Part shown: piece after piece, positions 12,309 to 27,000 of the stretch
Position numbering within the stretch: the stretch's first letter is position 1
Layout of the letters: every line of letters begins with the position of its first letter
Source: Diplosphaera chodatii
Taxonomy: Eukaryota; Chlorophyta; Trebouxiophyceae; Prasiolales; Stichococcaceae
Direction of reading: 5' to 3'
Assembly: GCA_032358165.1 (NCBI GenBank)
Contig: JAALGY010000033.1
Location: 744,001 to 808,000, forward strand
Length of the DNA stretch: 64,000 nucleotides
Notes under the pieces: generated by a model
What the model was told of the DNA's origin: nothing
The model's input: the letters and a program-made list of their open reading frames with translations, nothing else
The model's database searches: none
Translations under genes and position numbers: made by a program

Positions 12309-15451
<3,143 letters not shown>

Positions 15452-16058
15452 ACCTGCAGTAGCAGGAGGTTGGCATGGAATGCGGTGTCATCAAAGCACG
15501 CGCCGTGCACTGCATGCAAAGGGTGGTATGGTAGGCTATGGCGGACTACTCTATTACGACCGCAAGTGCGCACTCTCCCTGAGACTGTGACACCAGCAGC
15601 AGAGCCAATACTGCTGGTCAAAGCTGCACACCGTGTACACCCCACTCTCTGTCGCTGCAACAACGCTAAGTCGAGTCTGCACTAGTGTTCTACGTGCTAT
15701 GAAAACATGCGCTGGCGGGATGCACACAGCTGGCGAGACCACAGATGTCTCTGAAGCCATGATGCAGAGCCGCACAAAATCGCTCATGTCTATGCTCACT
15801 CGCTCAAGCATAAAATGTCTGACTTGTAGAACAGTACACACTCACAACTCCCTCCCAGAAGCCGGTCTCATTGTGGGGCCCAAATCCCAGTAGGCCACAT
15901 GTGGCTGCTACTGCAAAATTGCGGGCATATGCTGTGAGCTGTACAAGCATACACCCGATACCGAAGGCAGCGCCCAGCTGCCGCCGGCTGCTGATCTGAT
16001 GGCCTGCTGTCTGGCAGCTGCCTGTGTCAAGCATAGTAGCGGCAGTCTGTCTCACTGC
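15452..16058. other. Intergenic between convergent genes
   Basis: This lies between the glycerol kinase stop (+) and the PI4-kinase stop (-). No exon with recognisable content is seen on either strand. It presumably holds both 3' UTRs. Confidence 0.5.
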
Positions 16059-18899
16059 TCAGGCTGCTGATACGCAGTCCAGGATGCTGTCTCCTTGCAG
16101 CTGCTCAATGTACTCCCGCAGCAACGACTGGAGCGCGTCGAAGTATGCCTCGTCTTGAGTTTTGCCGCCAGTGGCAAGGGCTCTGACACTGCTGCCGCCG
16201 TGAAAACCATCAATGAAAGCGCCAATTCCTGTTGAAGACGACACGGCAAGAGCTGACTGTCCCCGCGCCAGCTGCAGCGCGCGGCTGTGCAGCTTCTCGA
16301 GCGGTGACTTCATGCGCAGCTCACGGCACCTGCAACAGCATGCAGCGAAGCACATCAGCACGACAGAGGACGACACACCTGGCAGCACTGCAGTGCACCT
16401 GGCACCACCATGGCAGATCAGGCACTGCAGTCGACAGACCCAGCGCGAACAGGCCTCAACATACGTTTATTCTGACAGGGCAAGCACATGTTAACAGAAA
16501 GGAGGTATAGGCCTCTATATGTGTTGTTCTGACAGGGCCAGCACATGGTAGCAGAAAGGAGGTGTATCGACGCACATGATGCTGCCGATGGCGTAGGGCG
16601 TGAGGCCGGCGGCGGCGCCCAGCTTCAGGCACATCGTGGTCGCCCGGAACACGCGCTTGCAGTCGGAGCGCAGCACCAGGCCATGCTCCGCCAGCGTCGC
16701 CAGGTCCGCCTCGGCATCCAGCGCCGCAATGTACGCTGTGGTCTTCGCATCGAAGGGCACGTGCGCCTGGGGCCAATTCAGCCACTCGAAGCAGATATCC
16801 TGCAGGACATCAAAGATGTTGTCAGCTGCTATAGCCAGGTAAAGTGCAAGCGCCGTGACAACAAGGGGCAGAAGATAAGCTGTTCACTGCGAGATGTGTC
16901 ATCTACTGCCTGGCACAGACGACAGCATCACCTGGAACGAGCTTGGCAGGGTGTAGCCATGGTCAATGGGCGTCAGCGTCCAGCTGCCATCACGCTTTGT
17001 CGCCAGAATGTTGCCGCCATTGCGGTCTGCATTGGCCAGCCGCATGTCCAGCTGCACAACACGAGAGAGTTGCCTGAGCAAAGCAAACCAACAAGACAGG
17101 GCAAGCAAACTCAAACTGCCTTAGACTCATATGTCAAGTTTGCTGGGGTGAGCAACCATTTGGCGGATTGCAGCACCTGCCAAAAACAGCATAAACTGCT
17201 CCCAGAAAACATGAGGGACAAGACTCAGCAGACAACACAGTGCTGGCACCCGAGCAAGCGGTGGTCAAGGGGCTCACCTGAGCTATTTTGTGGACCTCGT
17301 GGACCGGAAAAGCTGAGGGGCCCTGCTCCTCGCAGTCTGTTGTTGCATTTACAAACTGCTGCAGGCTGCCGACTTTGGCACCATGCGTGGCGCTGCCCAG
17401 GCTGCCCGGCAGCATGTTCGGCTGGCACGTGACCATGGCCGTTGGCGGCACACCAGCGAAATGATCGTGATCTAGCACATACGCAGCAACTTCTCGGATG
17501 GCCCCCTCGCCAGGCCTGATACCCTGCAGGATTGTGACTTGAAAGCTGAGCAGAGGGGGTTGGGAAATATACTTTTGCATCCAGCAGACTGCTGCGTGGC
17601 AACAACACTGCCTGATGACCGAGATGCAACAGCATCTCACCTTGCGCAGGCCATGGCCGTCAGGAGAGCAGCCCATCTGGCGGGGGTTGTTGGCACCAAA
17701 CGGCTCCTCGTCTGCTGGCTTGAACAGTGCAACCTAAGTAAGTGGCAAGCAGATGACTCAGTACTCCTGGATGCTGACATGGTGTGTTCACTGACAACCT
17801 CTGCCTCCTGTAAACGCAAGTCTGATCCAGCAGTAACTGGGTCAGACAAGCACACCTTGTCGCCGGCGGCAGAGCGCAGGAAGTATGAGCCGCCGCTGCC
17901 GCTGGGCGCCAGCTGCGGCTTCTGCCCGGAGGCGAGGCCCTCCTGCGCGGCCTGCCAGTCGGCAAACAGGCCATGCTCCGGGCTGGACAGGGGCGGCGAG
18001 CCGGGCTTGCCGCATGCCGCGGTGCCCTGACCACTGCTGCTGCCGATGCTGCCGACGGGCATTGGCATCAGCTCGAGCACGGCACTGCCCTGCTCGGCCC
18101 CAATGCCGTAGCTCGCCAGTGACTGATCGGCCGCCAGTACCTTGCCATTGTACATCAGCAGGTGCTGGTTGGCGGGCAGGTCGTTGGCAGCCTCCAGCTC
18201 GGCAGCCACCTCCTCTGCTGTGGCATCTGCTGAGATCGACAGCTCGAGCTTGGCGCCGGGCGCATGGCGCCAGTGCACTCCAGCGCTGGACTTGCGGATA
18301 ATCAGGTGCACCACGCCATCAGGCGGTAGCGAGGGGCTGCGGCGCATTGCGAGCTGGCTGCTGGCCAGTGGGCTGCCACTGTCGAGCCTGTCGGAGGTAG
18401 ACAGCAGCGCTGTGAGCGCGCTCTTGCTACGGCGGATGGGCTGCGGCGACACGTCCTCATTCCTGAACGTCAGCGTGCGCTGCATGCTGGTGGCGATCGA
18501 CACGCTCTCGATGTCCTTCAGCTTGCACACGATGTGCAGGTGCTTGCTGCTGCCAAGGGCGGGGTGCTTGCCGGACGCCACCGCCAGCTCCCCAACAGTC
18601 ACATCGTCCTCCAGCAGCTCGCGGTCGCCCAACACCAGGCAGTGACGTGAGGTAAAAGCTGAGCGCTTGGCGACACGGAGCTTGACGGACTGAATGGTCT
18701 CGTTGGGCGCCACCGCCAGGCTGGTGAAGCGCTCCCCGGAAGCCTCATCTCGGCGCTCGAGCAGCAGGCTGATCGTGGGCTGCTGCTGCGGCTGCACGCT
18801 CTCGCGGGGTGGCGCCAGCGTGAGGCCGTGATGTGAGCTGGTTGGAAGGCTGAAGCTGGTCGCAGGCCGGGGGCTGAGCACCGCCGCGGCTGCCGACAT
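16059..18899 (-). CDS. PI4KG: Phosphatidylinositol 4-kinase gamma with two N-terminal ubiquitin-like domains
   Basis: The start is taken at the ATG 18899-18897 (MSAAAAVLSP). The open frame continues to 18974 without another ATG, so an upstream exon is possible. The first exon encodes two ubiquitin-like domains, roughly 18440-18770 (ISLLLERRDE...LHIVCKLKD) and 18070-18310 (VVHLIIRKSS...SAVLELMP). The kinase follows in shorter exons: VALFKPADEEPFGANN with the ATP-binding Lys, REVAAYVLDHDHFAGVPPT, GSLQQFV, the catalytic loop LANADRNGGNIL, the metal-binding PIDHGYTLP (DHG instead of DFG, as in this family) and CFEWLNWPQAHVPF. The C-terminal segment runs IGSIMCRELRMKSPLEKLHSR to DSILDCVSAA and a stop. 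This double-UBL layout matches plant type II gamma PI4-kinases. Some plant members were reported to act as protein kinases, so lipid activity is not certain. Confidence 0.88.
16451..16567. repeat. Imperfect tandem duplication, about 58 bp x 2, in a PI4-kinase intron
   Basis: Copies start with aggcct at 16451 and 16509. They share the core ttctgacagggc-agcacatg and the tail cagaaaggaggt with a few substitutions. On the minus strand the array begins about 10-15 bp after the inferred donor (IGSIM|GTGCGT) and lies wholly inside the intron before the RELRMKSP exon. Confidence 0.85.
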
Positions 18900-19773
18900 C
18901 GTCGGGGCCGCCGTGGTGTGCAGATGGAAGGGTGGTGGCTGACCGGCCGGCCGGCTGGGGAACGCTGCTGGCAATCTGAATGCAACGCATTCACGTCACA
19001 GCAAAAATCTGACGGGGTGCCTAGGGGGCTGTAGCGGCAACCATTGCCGGACTAACTGACGAGACAGAGCTGTTAACAAGCAGTAGGAGTCTGCGCTGGG
19101 TGGTGAAGATCAGCCCCCTGTGAAGCAAGCAGTAGTAGACAAGCTTCACGCGGAAGGTTCTCCAGAGAGACACGGAGCAGCAGCCAGTCTCAAGGCACAC
19201 GCAAAAGAAAGACGACTTCAAAGAAAGTATTCCAAGCCACAGCTGGCCCTCCTGGCACAGCCGGTACGCGACTCGCAGCAACGTGGTGTGGTCTGTGCCT
19301 CTGTGGCACGGTGGGTGCGTCCTTCAGTACTTTCAGGAGTTCAGGTGGGAAACGTGCCGTGTAGGGTTTTGGCATCCTGTAAACTACAACCGTCAACGGC
19401 ACTCCGCAAAGCGAACTGTGCACGCCTGCACGCATCTGCTACTGTCAGTTAGTGCATCAACACACGAGCGTGCGATTGCGTGACATAGCAGCACGCAGCT
19501 GCTGCTACAGGGCGAGCTTCAACAGACGCTGCGCTGTTGTGCACACTGCGCATGCCGCTGTAGTTTGAGCGTTGTGAGATCCAACCTTGCACACTTCAGA
19601 CGTCTGATCCTGATTTAACGTGGCACATTTGAGTTCGGCTTCAGCAATTTCTTCCCTCTTGTTGGTTTGCATCTGTGCCATGTGACGCATGCACGGCTGT
19701 CGGTGGGCGACACATGTATCATGCAACGGAGCGCCAGCCCCCAATCTGACAGTACTGACCGTCAAGTAAGGAC
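18900..19773. promoter_or_regulatory. Divergent intergenic region between PI4-kinase gamma and GPN3
   Basis: Both flanking genes point outward, so their promoters and 5' UTRs should lie here. There is an ATG-started 63-codon open frame on the minus strand (19375 to 19190), but it has no motif or support. An untranslated or short coding 5' exon of the PI4-kinase gene could also be present. Confidence 0.4.
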
Positions 19774-21447
19774 ATGGGCCGTTATGCACAGCTCGTGGTG
19801 GGGCCTGCAGGCAGCGGCAAGGTGCGTGAGCAGACAAAGTGGATGTGCTCTGCAGCGCTGCCACCACGCACATGCCGCGCGTATGCCACATGTCATACAC
19901 TCACCCCTCCTTCTGCAGTCAACCTACTGTGAGAACCTGCGGCAGCACTGCGAGACAGTCGGCCGCAGAATACACATCGCCAACCTGGGTGCGCTGAAAT
20001 CGTCAACCAGAAGAACAGTGCGCCAAGGCCATGCTGGGCACGGTGGCGGCAGCGATGCACTGACGAAACTCCGCTGCATCATTCCCATAGATCCTGCGGC
20101 AGACGCCTTCAACTACCCAGCTTCCATCGACATCCGCGATCTTGTGACGCTGGAGGATGTGATGGAGCAGTTGGAGCTCGGACCCAATGGGTGCGCCTAC
20201 TGATTTGAGCAATGATTTTGGTCGCGTTGTGCTTGGGGCTCCCTACTATATGGTGCACGCCTGAGTCGTGAACGAATACCGGAAGAGGTGCAGCACTTGG
20301 GCAGCAGCCTGCGAATGCCCGTGTTGTTGGTCCTGCATGGGGTTGCAGCATGTTTCATATCGTTTGGAGCTCCAGCAAAGATGTCTGTGTGCATTCCTTT
20401 GCAGCAGTAGCAACTTCTGATTCTGCATTGTGCCATGCGCAGCGGCCTGCTGGCCTGCATGGAATACCTGGAGGAGAACCTCGACGAGTGGCTGGGCGAA
20501 GAGCTGGAGAGCTTCGGCGACGATGACTACATCGTCTTTGACTGCCCAGGCCAGATCGAGCTGTACTCCAACTCCAACGTCTTCCGCGCCTTCACACAGT
20601 TTCTGCAGAGCAACGGCTGGCACGTAAGGTTGTCAATAAACCATGCTGCCTGCACCTGCCTGGTGGATGTTGAGGTGCGATAATACAGGTCCAGGTACAG
20701 GTGATTACTGGCAAGCTGGTACACATGTTGTCGCAGGTGTGTGCGGTCTACTGCCTGGACAGCCAGTTTGTGACGGAGGCAAACAAGTTCATTGCAGGCA
20801 GCTTACAGGTGTCGATGGCTGACAGCATGTCGAATACATACATATTGACCACAACAAGCTGCGTCACCTGTCCATTACATTGCACTCCAGGCTCTGGCGG
20901 CCATGATGCAGCTGGAGGTGCCGCACATCAGCGTGCTCACCAAAGTAGACTTGCTGCAGGACAAGGTGACATGCACTTTGCTGTTGGCTGCGACAAGAGC
21001 AACTTCAAGCTAGTACACAGTGTCCTGTGCGTAAAGCTGCTGCGGCACCAAAGGTCTGCATATGCAACTCGTGCGGGCAGGAACTGCTCGAGGACTTCCT
21101 CATACCAGATCCGCAGCACCTCTCGGGCTTGCTTGGTCGTGGCATGCCACCACGGTTCCAGCGGCTTTCAGAGCAGATGGCCGACCTGGTCGACCAGTAC
21201 AGCATGGTAGGTGTTGTCGCTGCAACTTCGTGTCTGAACAGGTTTGAATTCATGCATGCACAAAGCTGCCCAGGAAGAACCTCCACTCTGCCAACGTCAT
21301 GTGGCGCAGGTCAGCTTCCTGCCGCTAGACATTTCAGAAGAAGATAGCATCCAGGACGTGCTGTCACAGATAGATGCCGCCATTCAGTTCGGGGAGGATG
21401 CAGATGTCAAGGTGCAAGAGTTCGATATGCCGGGTGATGACATGTGA
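19774..21447 (+). CDS. GPN3: GPN-loop GTPase 3
   Basis: GPN GTPases help RNA polymerase II subunits assemble and enter the nucleus. Exon 1 (19774-19821) ends at the P-loop Lys of GPAGSGKSTYCENL, which is completed by the exon starting at 19919. NLDPAADAFNYPASIDIRDL is made by joining the exon ending 19988 to the one starting 20091. The family-defining Gly-Pro-Asn loop is in LELGPNGGLLACMEYLEENL, restored across the next splice. DYIVFDCPGQIELYSN carries the G3 motif. VYCLDSQFVTE, HISVLTKVDLL (G4 TKVD) and the C-terminal SQIDAAIQFGEDADVKV then follow in separate exons. The stop at 21445-21447 directly overlaps a good GTGAGT donor, so a further tiny 3' exon cannot be excluded. All GTPase motifs are intact. 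Confidence 0.92.
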
Positions 21448-21610
21448 GTTGCAGTGTAGTTGGTGTGAAGCGGGCGGCATGTGTTTGCATCGTAGCCCGG
21501 AGTATTTATTTCATGATATCGGCCGCAAGCCCCAGCCAGCAACATGTGCAGCACTTGCTCATGTTGCAGCGAGATGTGACAATGCACAACCGCACTGCCA
21601 AACCATCTCG

Positions 21611-22126
21611 TCAGAACGGCTCCATTGGCCCAGGCGTCCGGCCAAAGTACTGCCGCTTCAGGAGTGCATTGTGCCGGTGGTGTGCCTCCTCCATGCTGAT
21701 CTTGCCATCAGCAACCCTGCAGCGAGCGCATGAATGCGCTTGAGGAGCATGATAGTCATCCTCTGATCGCATGCACGACAAAATTTTCACTGTCTGACAG
21801 TAGGCTGCGCATCATGCTCACCGTGATTCGGGTCTTGCATCAGTGGGCACCAGCTGTCCATCCCGCAGCACATACCGTCCAGCACCCAAACGCTCGGCAT
21901 CACCCGGACGGCGTGGTGTGATGGTCCGCAGATACCCTATCCGTGCGTATAGCTGCTTTAGCTTGTCGGACGCCTCGACAGCATTGCTGATGTTGCGGTC
22001 ATTTGTCGCCTCGGACTGGGCCTGCGCCACAGCCTTGCCCTGCTGCGAGGGCGGCAAGCGCTTGATGAGCTGCAACAGCTGCCGATACGCCCGTAGCACG
22101 TTTGTGCGGTGGCTGACCTGCTGCAT
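21611..22126 (-). CDS. LYR-motif protein (probable mitochondrial assembly/accessory factor)
   Basis: There are two exons. The first starts MQQVSHRTNVLRAYRQLLQLI at 22126 and runs to about 21820. The second, about 21611-21720, reads VADGKISMEEAHHRHNALLKRQYFGRTPGPMEPF and a stop. The splice (cg|gtgagc to gcag|g) gives ESRVADGK in frame. LRAYRQLLQL is an L-Y-R-type helix start, with Leu-Arg-Ala-Tyr-Arg near the N-terminus, and the basic helical remainder fits the small LYR fold. LYR proteins bind the Fe-S chaperone HSC20 or acyl carrier protein and assist respiratory-complex assembly; which complex is not shown here. An in-frame ATG at 22216 would add 30 residues. The gene is convergent with GPN3, with about 160 bp between the stops. 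Confidence 0.7.
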
Positions 22127-22629
22127 GCAGCATAAGCTGCCGTCAGGCTGCTGGCCCGCGTCTGCTGATGCAGCGGCAAGTCTATAGCACGACAACTCAG
22201 CCTGAAGCCACTGCACCGCGGTGTGTGACTGACTGTCAACACAGTCTACTAGTCATAAGCTCACACAGTGGTTGCGGAACCACAAACAGCAGCAGGCACG
22301 GTGCAGTGCTGCAGTCCTGCAGAGCATGTAGGATGCTGCATGCAGCATGTCGTACAACAGTCCAACCCGGGTCTTCCAATTGACAGGGCAGAACGCACGT
22401 AGCAATGCGTGTGGCAGCGTGTTGTTGCCACGCGGATGTCTTCAGTAGGCTGTTGTAAGATCGCTGCTGGGCACCCTGAGTGTTGGCAATCAAGGCCCCG
22501 CTCGCTCCGCAACATGCACCTGTAGCAGTCGACCTTGCTTGATCAAGCCCATCTGCTTGCGGCACCACAGCACTCGGTACTGTAGGCCATCGTACGCGGG
22601 CAGGATAGCTGTGCTGCAACCCGGCAGTC
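22127..22629. promoter_or_regulatory. Divergent intergenic region between the LYR gene and MED6
   Basis: The flanking genes start on either side and point outward. I see no conserved exon, and both promoters should be within this roughly 500 bp. If the LYR gene starts at 22216 the region is shorter. Confidence 0.4.
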
Positions 22630-23686
22630 ATGGCGGCGGATGTCCAAAACACAACACCGGACATGACGGGGTCCATGTGGCGGGATGATGCATGGCTGCG
22701 CGCCTACCCACTGAACATGTACACTGCGTTGGACTACTTTTCGTTGTCCCCGTTCTACGAGCATGATTGCAGCAACGAACGGGCAAAGCGGCAAGGCTTG
22801 GACCCGACGCAGCTACAGTGAGCAGGCATCATATGCCATCCTCACCAACGCAACCACGCTCTGCGAATGAGTTCCTGACTGGTCATCCTAGTGACTGTGT
22901 CTTGTCGATGTGCTGACGACTTGGTTCACTCGACCTCTGCTGACCATGACAACGTATGATCCTCAGGCAGCTGGCGCCCGGTACCGAATTTCTGCTTCAG
23001 GAAGCCCAGGAGCCCCACCTGTTCGTCATCAAACGGCAATATCGGTCGGACGCTGGGAATGTGATGACCCATGCTGTGTACTACATCCTAGAGGGCGGTG
23101 CGTCCACTACTCTGGAGATGGAACTGCAACAGGCCCTGGCCTGTGATGCACGGGCGCAAGCTGCTGCTAAGCCCCTGTTCAGAGGATTGTCTTTTTGTGA
23201 CATCGCAGGTGTATATCAGGCGCCAACGCTGCATGCAGCAGTGTCAGCTCGGCTGGCGCGCTGCATGCACAGCATGAGAACAGCCTTCAATCGCATGCAG
23301 GAGGATCTGGACCCTACGCTGATTGGTGTGCTGCAGTTTTGGCGCCCAGGCATTGACACCATGTTTGAGTGCAGGGGAGCTATGCATCGAGATATCCACA
23401 CCTGGCTGTGCTGGCTGTGTTCCTGATCTGTCAGGCGGAGGCACTGATGCAAGGCACGAGCTCTCAGTGAACTTGTCATGGTGCAGGTGACAAGCAGTCG
23501 GAGGAGGCAGAGGCACAGCAGAAGGCAGCCGCTGCAGCAGCAACCGCAGCGGCTGTGGCTGCAGCACAGCGGCAGTCGAAAGATGAGCAGGAGCGTGCTG
23601 GCAAGGTCGACAGCATCATACATTCGGTGCTGCGACAGCACGGCAGTGTGCCCGCACTCATGATGCCAGCGGCAACATCTGGGTGA
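22630..23686 (+). CDS. MED6: Mediator complex subunit 6
   Basis: MED6 is a head-module subunit of Mediator that bridges activators and RNA polymerase II. Exon 1 starts MAADVQNTTPDMTGSM and reads WRDDAWLRAYPLNMYTALDY and FSLSPFYEHDCSNE, the MED6 hallmark. The next exon restores QQLAPGTEFLLQ followed by EPHLFVIKRQYRS and YYILEGG. The third gives VYQAPTLHAAVSARL. After ALERs-type helix sequence (FNRMQEDLDPTLIG), the last exon reads DKQSEEAEAQQKAAAAATAA, an Ala/Gln-rich coiled segment, and ends QHGSVPALMMPAATSG with the stop at 23684-23686. The splice joins (ca|gtgagc to g|cagctg, then g|gtgcg to gtgtat) keep the frame. Size and order are as expected for the family. Confidence 0.9.
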
Positions 23687-24033
23687 CCTGAGCCACTGAC
23701 ACTCACAATGTGCGGCATTAGCGCAACTGTACCAACAGAGGGCCTGAGATAGACTCCGCTTCCATGACGGCCCTGCTGTTGCAGTGGTCTGCTACATTGC
23801 TCGCCTGCAACCTGCCAGTGACCTACAGAGTACAAACCTAGGGTGAAGTGAAGTACCCGACTTGAGTGTCCACCGTTCCCCCACCCTTGGCGTCAGCAAG
23901 TACGAACACAGTGGCTGCGGTCAATTACTGTGAAAAACGGCAGATTTGAGTGAGCAGCATGGGTTGGCTTGTGTCGGCCGTTGCCCGTTGAGACCGACAG
24001 GCTGTTCCGGGAGTGGCTTGTCTGTGCATCAGC
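23687..24033. other. Intergenic between MED6 and NOT3 (tandem, same strand)
   Basis: These roughly 350 bp should contain the MED6 3' UTR and the NOT3 promoter and 5' UTR. I see no separate coding exon or clear TATA element. Confidence 0.5.
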
Positions 24034-27000
24034 ATGGGTGCAGCCAGGAAAATCCAGACGGAGATCGACCGCACACTGAAGAAGGTGCAGGAGGGAATAG
24101 ATGTCTTTGACGACATCTGGGACAAGGTGTACTCTCCTGAGACGTCTCTGAATCAGAAGGAAAAGTATGAGGGCGATCTCAAGAAGGAGATCAAGAAGCT
24201 GCAACGATATCGCGACCAGATCAAAGCATGGCTGTCAAGCAGCGACATCAAGGACAAAACGGAGCTGCTGAAAGGGCGCAAGGATATTGAGCGGGAGATG
24301 GAGCGCTTCAAGATCTGTGAGAAGGAGATGAAGACGAAGGCGTTCTCCAAGGAGGGGCTTGGCCAGTCAGCGAAGCAGGACCCGCGAGAGCGCGCACGTT
24401 CCGAGATTCGCGACTGGCTCAACACCACCGTGGACACGCTGAACTTGCAGGTGGACGAGTTTGAGAGTGAGGTGGAGGGGCTGGCATCCACGAAGCGAGG
24501 GAAGAAGCCGCCCCCGCGGCTGGCGCACTTTGAGGAGTCCATCTCGCGGCACAAGCAGCACGTGCTGCGCCTGGAGCAGATGCTGCGGCTGCTGGACAAC
24601 GAGTCGCTGAGCGTGGAGGAGGTCACTGAGACGCGCGACATGGTGGATGACTACCTGGAGCGCAACCAGGTATAGTTCGTGATGCCATCTAAGAAACCTC
24701 AGAGCCGCCATTGGTCTGTTTGAGCGATATGAGTAGGAGTCATGGCACATCGCCCGCAGTACACATTCGCCAGCAGATGACTTCTCTGAGTGGCCCACAC
24801 CACCATCGTGCTGATGGCTGGCTTCTTGCTCCCAACAAAGCGACCCAACCCCAGGTGACATCTTGTCCGCAGGATGACTTTGAGGAGTTTGAGACCCCTG
24901 ACGACATCTACGAGCCCATCCTGGAGCAACTCGAGAATGTGGCTGACACCTCGGTGCGCCATTGAGCTTTTCTTGTGTGATCAGCACTGGCTGAAGCGCT
25001 ATGCTCACCTCGGCAGGGCCCTTGACGGTGGAGGCTGGAGGTGCCATGCGACAATAGTGCACCTGTGTGACGCCCCGGGTCTTGCTGCATATACAGCTGG
25101 CCGTGCCGTCGCATGTTCCGACGGGGCCTGCAGCGAAAGACAAGGAGAAGGAAAAGGAGAAGGACAGGGAGCGGGCGGCCGCGCTGGCTGCCAAGGCGCA
25201 GCTGGCGGCGCACGGCCAGATCAGGTGCAGCATGACGCTTTTGCAGCCAGCGTTGCTACTCCACCATGCCTCTAAAATGTGCTCTGCGCGCAGCCCAGCG
25301 AGCTCGATGTGGTCCAGGGTGGTGTTCAATACTCATTTTCTGCTGCTCGCTCATTTCGCAGGCTTGACGAGGAGGAGAAGAAGGTCACTGGCCGCCCCAG
25401 CATCGGCAGCGCTTCCCGCCCTGCATCCGCCTCCGTCACAGTCCCAGGTGAGAGTTGCATGAGCCGCGAACAGGATTCGTCGCAGGCGAGCAACCAGCTG
25501 CCCTCAGCCTCACGCACACAGAACCGAAACGCTGTGAGACATACGCAAGGGGTGCTCAGTCAGCACAGCCAAGAATGGGAACATAAAGACATGGAAGTTT
25601 TGTTGACCTGTCTGAGCGATATGTGCTATGCTCGTTGCAGGCAGTGGCCCGTCTCCAAAGGCGCAGGATGCACACTCGCAGGGCAGCGCTGCCAGCGCGG
25701 CCCTTGCAGCGGCGGCGGCGCCCAGCCCCAAGTCCAGCGGCACTCTTGGTGACCATAGTTCCCGTCGGCTGCTCTCTGCCCTTGTACCATCGTTGCAAGC
25801 TGCAGCACTGTATATGAGTTGAGCTCGCTGTGTGCTGAAGCCAGCACCGCACTCAGCAAGGGTGCTCTATGTTTGTCTATGACACTGACCAAGCCGTTCA
25901 TGAACATCGCAGGCGTCACTACTCCACCAGCGCGCTCAGCAGCTGCAGTGCTGCATGGCAGCGGCAGCAGCCCGCTACCGCCGCCGCCGCCCCGGCAGCC
26001 AGCGGGCCAGCAGCCCCCGCCGCCGCCGCCGCCCACTGCCAGCGCGCCGCAGTCCATCCAGCAGGGCTTTGTGACTGCGGGCTCCTCCTCTGCGCCGGCA
26101 GCGGCAGCGCCGGATGGCGTTGACAGCGCAGCATCGTCAGCGCCCCTGTCGCAGTCCAACATGCCGTCCAGCTGGCCGTTCCCTGCAGCCTCAGAGGTGT
26201 GCTCACTTGTTTTCATGAGCAGTGCCACACAGAGCAATACAGCAAGCATGCCGCAGGCACCTGCGCCTGACAGGCACTCTAGGATTGCATGAGCAGGCAC
26301 GCGAGATGGAATCTTTCATGAGAAGCAGCTAGCTTTGTATAGCCACAGGCTGACCATGCCCCAATGTGCCAAAGTCTGGCTGTAATATCCAGGGTGTGTC
26401 GTTCTCGGGACCACGCGGCGAGGCGCTGCCCGACTCCAAGAAGCGGTTCCTGTCGCAATTGCAGCAAATCCAGGCCAACGGCGGCGCAGGCAGCCTGGAC
26501 GGTCTTGGCCTAGGTACGGCCCGGAGTGCTGTTCCCGTGTGCCAGGAACTGGTGTGCGACTGTCGACAGACTGTGAGCGGGCAACTACACATGTCGGACA
26601 TGGCAGAGGCTGATGCATGCGCATGTCCATGCAGTCAGCCGCCCCGTGTCGTCTGGGGTCTAATAGTCCGCTGTGACTGGACTGCACCACCTAAGCACCC
26701 CACACTGTTGTCAAGGGCATCCATCTAATGCGTCCTTCAGTCTTGTGTCCTGCAACGCAGGGGCCAGCGCAGGCCCAGGCAGCGCCACCAGCGGCAGCGT
26801 GCCGGCATCGCCGCAGCGCCGTGGCCCCCTGTTCGCCCGCCCGGGCCTCAGCCACCAGAGCATGGGTGCGGCACTGCACCTTCTTCTCATGCGCCTCAGG
26901 GCTGACTCATGCCAGTCGAATCGACGAGGTCAGCTTGGCTTTGCAGCTGAACATGTTGCACTATGCTGCCAGCTTCATGTCATCTGCAGAGGGCAGCGCA

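Noticed and set aside
18900..18974. Start of the PI4-kinase at 18974
   Set aside because: The codon there is TTG, not ATG, and nuclear genes start at ATG almost always. The first ATG is 18899, although an upstream exon remains possible.
19190..19375. 63-codon ATG-started frame on the minus strand between PI4-kinase and GPN3
   Set aside because: No motif, no splice context and no similarity I recognise. It lies in a divergent promoter region.
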